DNA of 64,000 nucleotides from Garcia nutans. Lineage: Eukaryota > Streptophyta > Magnoliopsida > Malpighiales > Euphorbiaceae. Every line of letters starts with the position of its first letter. Positions within the stretch are counted from its first letter, which is position 1. Where the stretch lies: NCBI GenBank assembly GCA_947685225.1, contig CANTUV010000077.1:322501-386500 (forward strand), written 5' to 3'. The notes below the pieces were generated by a model. That model saw only the letters and a program-made list of their open reading frames with translations, did no database searches and had not been told where the DNA came from. Both the position numbers and the translations under genes were made by a program. Shown in pieces: positions 58,585-64,000 of the stretch.

Positions 58585-60573
58585 GATAAATTCGCCCGGT
58601 TTTTAATTTTTTCATCTGTCAATGGGCTATGCATTTGGAAAATTGATAAGTTGGAGGGTAAGAGGTTGAATTTTGAAATAATGGTGAATAGAGGTGGGGA
58701 GTGTGATGGTCTTATGAGAATAAAATTTTATTTTTTTTAATTTTATAATAAAAAAAGTGTAGAAAATTAGAATTTCAATGCAAATCAGTGTTCTTAAATC
58801 CAAATTAGACTGGCTGATCATATTGAGTTAAAAGAAAACTAAAGATTGATCCAATTCAAAATATCTAAAATAATTAGGTTTACTAAAAATGGTATAAAAT
58901 TATCAAAATCGGTTAATAGAACTAAACTAATTCAAATTTGACCAAAAACAGCTTTATAAATATTAAGACATTTTTAAATAAAGATAGAAAAAAAAAATAA
59001 AAGTGGCTCCGTCCTAATATATATGAATATTTAGATTATTAAAATTTCACTTATCATATTAAATTTTATATGTGAGAATTGAGATTTTTAAATAGATAAA
59101 TTATATTTTTATTATTTTTAAATTTTCTTGATTTTTAATTTATCTATTAATATCTATATATAAAAAATTCATAATGTTATTATATTATTGAATCCGAGTC
59201 AATTCAGTTGAACTGATTACATTATGGGTCAATTATTAATCTGATTCAATATTCGATTCGATTTTAAAAATATTAAAATGAATTAAATTTAATTAATTCA
59301 AAATGAAAAAAATATTTTTTAATCATATATATATAAGACCAACTCTTTTTAGAAAATAAATTTTACTAGAGCAACTCATAATTAAATCGTACTATATTTA
59401 TAATGTATGGTGAAATATTGATTTGTATATAAGACCAATTTTTTTTAGAAAGTAAATTTTATTAGAGCAACTCATAATTAAATCGTATTATATTTATAAT
59501 GTATGGTGAAATGTTGACTTCCCACATTACTAAATCAGATACAAAATCAATCATGTTAATAATAAAACTCATTTTAGTCATTTCTCTTGAAAAAAGAACT
59601 CTGCCTTTTTTTAAAGATTTCCTTTTTCTTGAAATAATTAAGAGAAGGAAATTATAAATAACGAATTTTAATTATTGTGATATTTTTCTTCAATAGTCTT
59701 TCTATAAAACTCTACTTTTTCTCATATATATGATCTTCTCATTAAAAGCCATTAATATGAAATCCATCATACCCTAATAAGGTACAGTCAAATATATATA
59801 TATATAATAAATAATAAATTATTATTAATTTAATAATTAAATATATATTTAGTATTAAAAAGATTAATTATTAAATGATCTATTTCTTGACAAATTTTTG
59901 TTTTTGCGCGTATATATATATATACCAACCAATAGCATGCATGGTTAAAATTCTCAAAGAAAGAGAAACATAATAGATAAAAATTAAATAAAAATAATGT
60001 TAATAGACGAAAATTAAATAAAAAATAATGTAAGTATATAATTAGTACTCCAATTTCAATCTAAAAAGTAACATTAATATTAAAATTTGAGAGATCAATA
60101 AAATCTTTTAACTTTTAGATTTCATTTTATAATATATATATATATATTAAATTATATTTGTGATATTTATTATATAATCTAACATTTTATAAATTATTAT
60201 TATTATATATATAATTTCACTTACATTTAATTAGATTTACATTCGAAATATTTTAATTTTGAAATTGACTTCACTATTAATAATTGCAATTAAATAAATA
60301 AATATGAGATTTTTACTAGAATATTTATAACTAAATACAATTTTATCAAATTTAATTTAATTTATTTTTATTTTTAAATAAGATTTTATTTAAAATAATT
60401 ATTTTTAATCTAAAATAAATACTATTAATTAGTGTTATTAATATATTTATTATAAAAACATAATATATAGTATTAAAAAAAAGTAAAACAAAATATAGAA
60501 ATGTAAATAAATGAAGAAGAAAAAGACAAAGGAAGAGTAATCAATTAGAAAGGATCTTTATATTTTAAAATTT
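58585..60573. other. AT-rich intergenic region upstream of the bZIP gene
   Basis: No coding sequence recognised. Contains TA microsatellites (about 59790-59810, 59910-59925, 60135-60150) and the tandem duplication listed separately. The right part should contain distal promoter of the bZIP gene. Confidence 0.45.
59331..59518 (+). repeat. 96-bp tandem duplication
   Basis: Units beginning ATATAAGACCAA at 59331 and 59427 share AGAGCAACTCATAATTAAAT and ATTTATAATGTATGGTGAAA. Two copies with few differences. Confidence 0.85.
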
Positions 60574-60608
60574 TTGTTTAAACAGAAAAAAAGAGGCAAG
60601 TGGCGCAA

Positions 60609-60615
60609 ACGTGTC
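60609..60615 (+). promoter_or_regulatory. ABRE-like ACGT element
   Basis: ACGTGTC, a core recognised by ABI5/ABF-type bZIP factors, lies 400 bp before the 5' UTR intron of a gene for such a factor. Self- or cross-regulation is an inference from one short match. Confidence 0.4.
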
Positions 60616-60750
60616 AACAATACTGAGCAGACTGTGGGAGCCCACAATTTGCCAAGTATTAAGGGTTTGGCCATGGCAGTTACATTACATTTCCTTATTA
60701 CTCTATTTTCTCACTCATTTTTCTTCAGTTTCCTTCATTTTCTTTCTTTC

Positions 60751-60879
60751 ACACACACACACACTCTCTCTCTCTCTCTCTTGAATCTGGACCCATTGAA
60801 TTTAAGCTCTTTCCTTGTTCATTTACATAATCAAGATTCTTGTTCTTGATTTTGCCATTGCTGCACCAACTTTTCAACT

Positions 60880-60911
<32 letters not shown>
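60751..60911. repeat. Microsatellites in the 5' region of the bZIP gene
   Basis: An (AC)n-(TC)n compound run at 60751-60781 and a (TA)n run at 60883-60911. The TA run could contain or replace a TATA box, or lie in the leader, depending on the start of transcription. Confidence 0.8.
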
Positions 60912-60914
<3 letters not shown>

Positions 60915-61016
60915 TGAAGAAGACAATTGCTTAATTCTCATTCTTGCTTCTCTCTTTTCCATTAGCTTAAAATTTTCAGCAAAAAAACACGCGATTTATC
61001 GACGAATCAGTTCCAG

Positions 61017-62120
61017 GTACCCATTTTCCAAATATTCTTAATTTCTCATGCTTTTTCTTTCTTCTTTTTGTTAGATGTTTTTATTTTTTTTTTTGAAATT
61101 TCAGAGTCTATTGAATTTCTTCTTGTTGTTCTTCTGATTATATGTGTGTAGACATGCATGCAAGTTCTTGAGCAGAATAGCCATCTTTTCTTAAATCTTA
61201 ATCTTGTCTTTCCAAGAACAATCCCATACCATTTTTCAGTTTTTTCTTTTTAATTACTATTTATAATACTATTTTCTTTTTCACTTAATATTAGGGGAAT
61301 TTTGTCTTTTATAAATAAAACTAGAAAAAATTCTAACCTGGATCGTATGATATTTGTAGACAGTATAAAAAAACTGATTTTGTTATTTTAATTTTAAATT
61401 AAAAAATATCATTCATTGATTCTATAAGTGAATTAAAGTGAAGTCGTATATCCGATCCATAATAGTATTTCTGAAAAATCAGAAGCAACTGTTGAGCTTT
61501 GATAAGATAGAAAATATACATTTACAGTTAGACTGACTGGCTTTTTTTTAGAGTAATATTGCTGTTTTTAAAACTGGATACTTTGATTTCTTTTTTTCTT
61601 TCTAGGCCCCAAGACCATTACGATTTCTTATTTGTTTTATTTATTTTGAAGCAAGCTATTGGTTTTGAAAAGTTATGACTGGTTTTGTAAATGCACTTGT
61701 AGAATTTATAATTCTTTTATTATTTATTATTTTATTTTAATAGTAATATATTCTTCAAAAACATATTGGTGACATGAGAAATTTAAAGGGTATTTTTAAT
61801 TATTTTTTGGATTGCAGATTAGAATATATATATATATATATTATTAAATTTACTGGACTTGGAGAGATTTATAATTTCCCAATATTAAAAACACTCATTC
61901 AATTTTATATACAATACACAAGTTTTTGGTAGACAAATTAATTATGTTGTAAATGGGCTGGGCCTATAAATTTGTTGTTATTATATGCTCAAGTGTTCAA
62001 ATTTGCACTTATTTGATTTTTGTTACTTATTTGAGTTTAAATTTATACTTATTTGAGTTTGGAGTTTAATTAATTTTATTTCATTTTTTTGATTGATTAT
62101 TCCAAATGTTTCATATGCAG
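61017..62120 (+). other. 5' UTR intron of the bZIP gene
   Basis: Donor CAG-GTACCC at 61017 and acceptor TATGCAG ending at 62120 bound an AT-rich stretch directly before the short leader to ATG 62181. No coding sequence in it. A 5' UTR intron is common in group A bZIP genes. Confidence 0.6.
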
Positions 62121-62180
62121 AGGATTTACTGAAGCTTAAATTATAGGAAAAGACAAGCTTTGTGTTCTATTGTAAAAAAA

Positions 62181-63707
62181 ATGGTACTTTCTGAATCAAA
62201 CAATATTGCTTATGGCAGCAATGCCAAACGAAATTCACCAAATCTTCATCAACCATTATTACAAGATCAAGAGCCATTGAAAGATTGTTCATTTTCTCCA
62301 TTGACTGGACAAAGCTCTCTCTTGTCACTTACTCTCAATGAAATTCAACACAAAAGTGGCAAGAGTTTTGGGTCTATGAACATGGATGAATTTCTTTCTA
62401 ACTTATGGAGTAGCGTAGATGAAAATAACCAAGTTACTTCACAACCCAATAACCAAAACCAACATGATTGCAAAGATAGTATTGGTACTAATAACAATAA
62501 TGGTGTTGTCATAAACCCTACCCCGTTAGCGCAACAAGGCTCCTTCTCTATCCCTGCCCCCCTTTGCAAGAAAACTGTTGATGAGGTGTGGTTTGAAATC
62601 CAAAAAGATCGACCCGTCGTCGACCCTCAAAACCCTAATAACAATAATGTTAATGGTGCTCATGAACCTCCTCAAAGACAACAAACTCTAGGAGAAATGA
62701 CATTAGAAGATTTCTTAGTAAAAGCTGGGATAGTTCAAGAATCACCTATAGGGTCATCATCACAACAAAAATTGTTATCACCTATGCAAAATTTAACTAC
62801 TTGTTTGGATGCAAGTTTTGGAATGGGGCAAGTGATGAGAATAGGATTTTCTGCCCATCAAACTATTGGCAATAGTTTTTCTACTAGTAATGGTTTCACA
62901 CCTTACCAAATGTTCCCTCAAACTAGTGCTAAAGGGTTTATGGGAGAAGCACCAAATAATACTAAAAGACAAGAACAAGGTAATTTCGACTTGGGTGCAC
63001 AACAGAGCAAGAAGAGGATCATCGATGGTCCACCCGAAGTGGTTGTGGAGCGAAGGCAACGCAGGATGATCAAGAATAGAGAGTCAGCGGCACGATCTCG
63101 AGCGAGGAAGCAGGTGTCTTTCTCGTAATCACTTATCTTCACATTAATCATGTTTCATTTGTGTTCTTAGGGAACATTTTAGATTCTGTTTCATACTAAT
63201 ATCGATTATGTTAATAATTATAATGTCAAACAGACTTTTCGTTATGTATGATCATATAATCTTCATGCATGAAATTTAGTTGAGCTAAAATTTTCTATTA
63301 ATGAATTAATGTCGTGATGCAGGCATACACGGTGGAGTTGGAACTAGAGTTGAATCAACTTAAAGAAGAAAATACTAAACTAAAGCAACTTGTGGTAAAA
63401 TATTTATCTTCTTTGCTATCTATAGTATGAAAAATATTGATTATTTTTGACAACGACATGTATATGAGATCTTATTTTTTAAAATTTATATATGAAATAG
63501 GAGGAAATCGAGCAGAATCGAAAGGAAGAGGTAAGTAATTAACTTAATCACCATGTAAAATTTTGCAGAACTCATTCTAATTTCTCCCAGTTAGTAATTT
63601 TATGCATATAATAATTGCAGGTTATGAGAAGGAAACCAGCAATAATGCCACAAAAGAAGGCTGAAAAATTGAGAAGTATAAGGAGGACAATGAGCTTGAC
63701 ATGGTAA
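62181..63707 (+). CDS. ABI5-like group A bZIP transcription factor (373 aa)
   Basis: Exons 62181-63113, 63323-63394, 63501-63530, 63621-63707; in phase, 1122 nt. ATG 62181 (MVLSESNN) is used; an in-frame TTG upstream is not a plausible start. Conserved group A blocks: C1 at residues 43-72 (SLTLNEIQ, FGSMNMDEFL), C2 at 116-142 (PLCKKTVDEVWFEIQ), C3 at 167-185 (LGEMTLEDFLVKAG), C4 at the very end (SIRRTMSLTW). The basic region (about 288-311, with NRESAARSRARKQ) and leucine zipper (312-345) mediate dimerisation and binding to ABRE (ACGTG) sites in ABA-responsive and seed genes. FGSMNMDEFL points to ABI5/DPBF rather than ABF members. SnRK2-type phosphosite Arg is missing in C1 (TGQSS) and C2 (AQQGS) but kept in C3 and C4. 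Confidence 0.92.
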
Positions 63708-64000
63708 ATCAGAAAAAAAAGAGAAGTTCTGGTGAATATAAGAGGAAGAAATTAAAGGATAATAATGAAAATGATAAAGCTGCTATTTGAGGATATGTTA
63801 ATATTTTACATAGTAAATATAATATGTACCAAAACTATATATATATATATATATATATATTAGTTTCAGAAATAGATTGCGAGGATAAACAATAAGTGAA
63901 TAAGAATTAATAGTGTGTAAACTTGCTCTCTTTTCATTGTTCACTTTTAGAAAATAATAATAATAATAATAATGTAATAATGGGTATGTTGCTTTTTATC
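63708..64000 (+). other. 3' UTR and downstream region of the bZIP gene
   Basis: A/G-rich text follows the stop, then a (TA)n run at 63836-63861 and an (AAT)n run at about 63951-63973. No second gene is visible before the window ends. Confidence 0.5.

Overview
The window is nuclear DNA from a flowering plant, most likely a eudicot. The genes are intron-rich with GT-AG (and some GC-AG) splice sites, intergenic DNA is very AT-rich, and plant-type mobile elements are present: RTE LINEs with TTG-type tails, an Au-like SINE, a Ty3/gypsy chromovirus, a Ty1/copia element and MITEs. I cannot name the species from the sequence.

Layout. 1-1530 is the 3' part of an RTE-type LINE. 1812-3149 holds two broken, tandem pieces of a ribosomal protein S25 gene. 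4283-13141 is a complete 14-exon Sec23-family (COPII) gene, 744 aa, whose intron 4 carries an antisense RTE LINE with a 17-bp target-site duplication and whose intron 5 carries a 26-bp RTE tail insertion. 15977-24729 is a complete three-RRM hnRNP Q-like gene (LIF2/LFL1 type, 489 aa) whose fourth coding intron was invaded by a young gypsy chromovirus (17330-22429). 26129-28072, minus strand, is a CLAVATA1-like LRR ectodomain that stops in the transmembrane segment and has no kinase.

29640-34830 is the most unusual structure. Two long arrays of a roughly 41-bp minisatellite lie in inverted orientation around a core of about 1.07 kb that contains decayed sequence resembling a Ulp1/C48 cysteine protease. 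It looks like a foldback-type transposon and could form a hairpin with arms of about 2 kb.

36000-49339 contains three tandem alpha/beta-hydrolase genes in the same orientation. The first two are broken (frameshift plus loss of the catalytic His; nonsense changes plus frameshift) and the third is intact (350 aa). All three share a GC-AG intron. An Au-like SINE sits in an intron of the second. The AT-rich gap between copies 2 and 3 has a tandem duplication, a tRNA-like (SINE) relic and two MITE-like elements.

52820-58584 is an old, decayed Ty1/copia element on the minus strand. 62181-63707 is a complete ABI5-like group A bZIP gene (373 aa) with a 5' UTR intron. Two of its conserved phosphosite motifs have lost the key Arg.

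The host genes are unrelated in pathway: vesicle coat, RNA/chromatin regulation, receptor, hydrolase family and ABA-type transcription factor. The common theme is mobile-element insertion into introns without damage to exons, next to local duplication and decay of gene copies.
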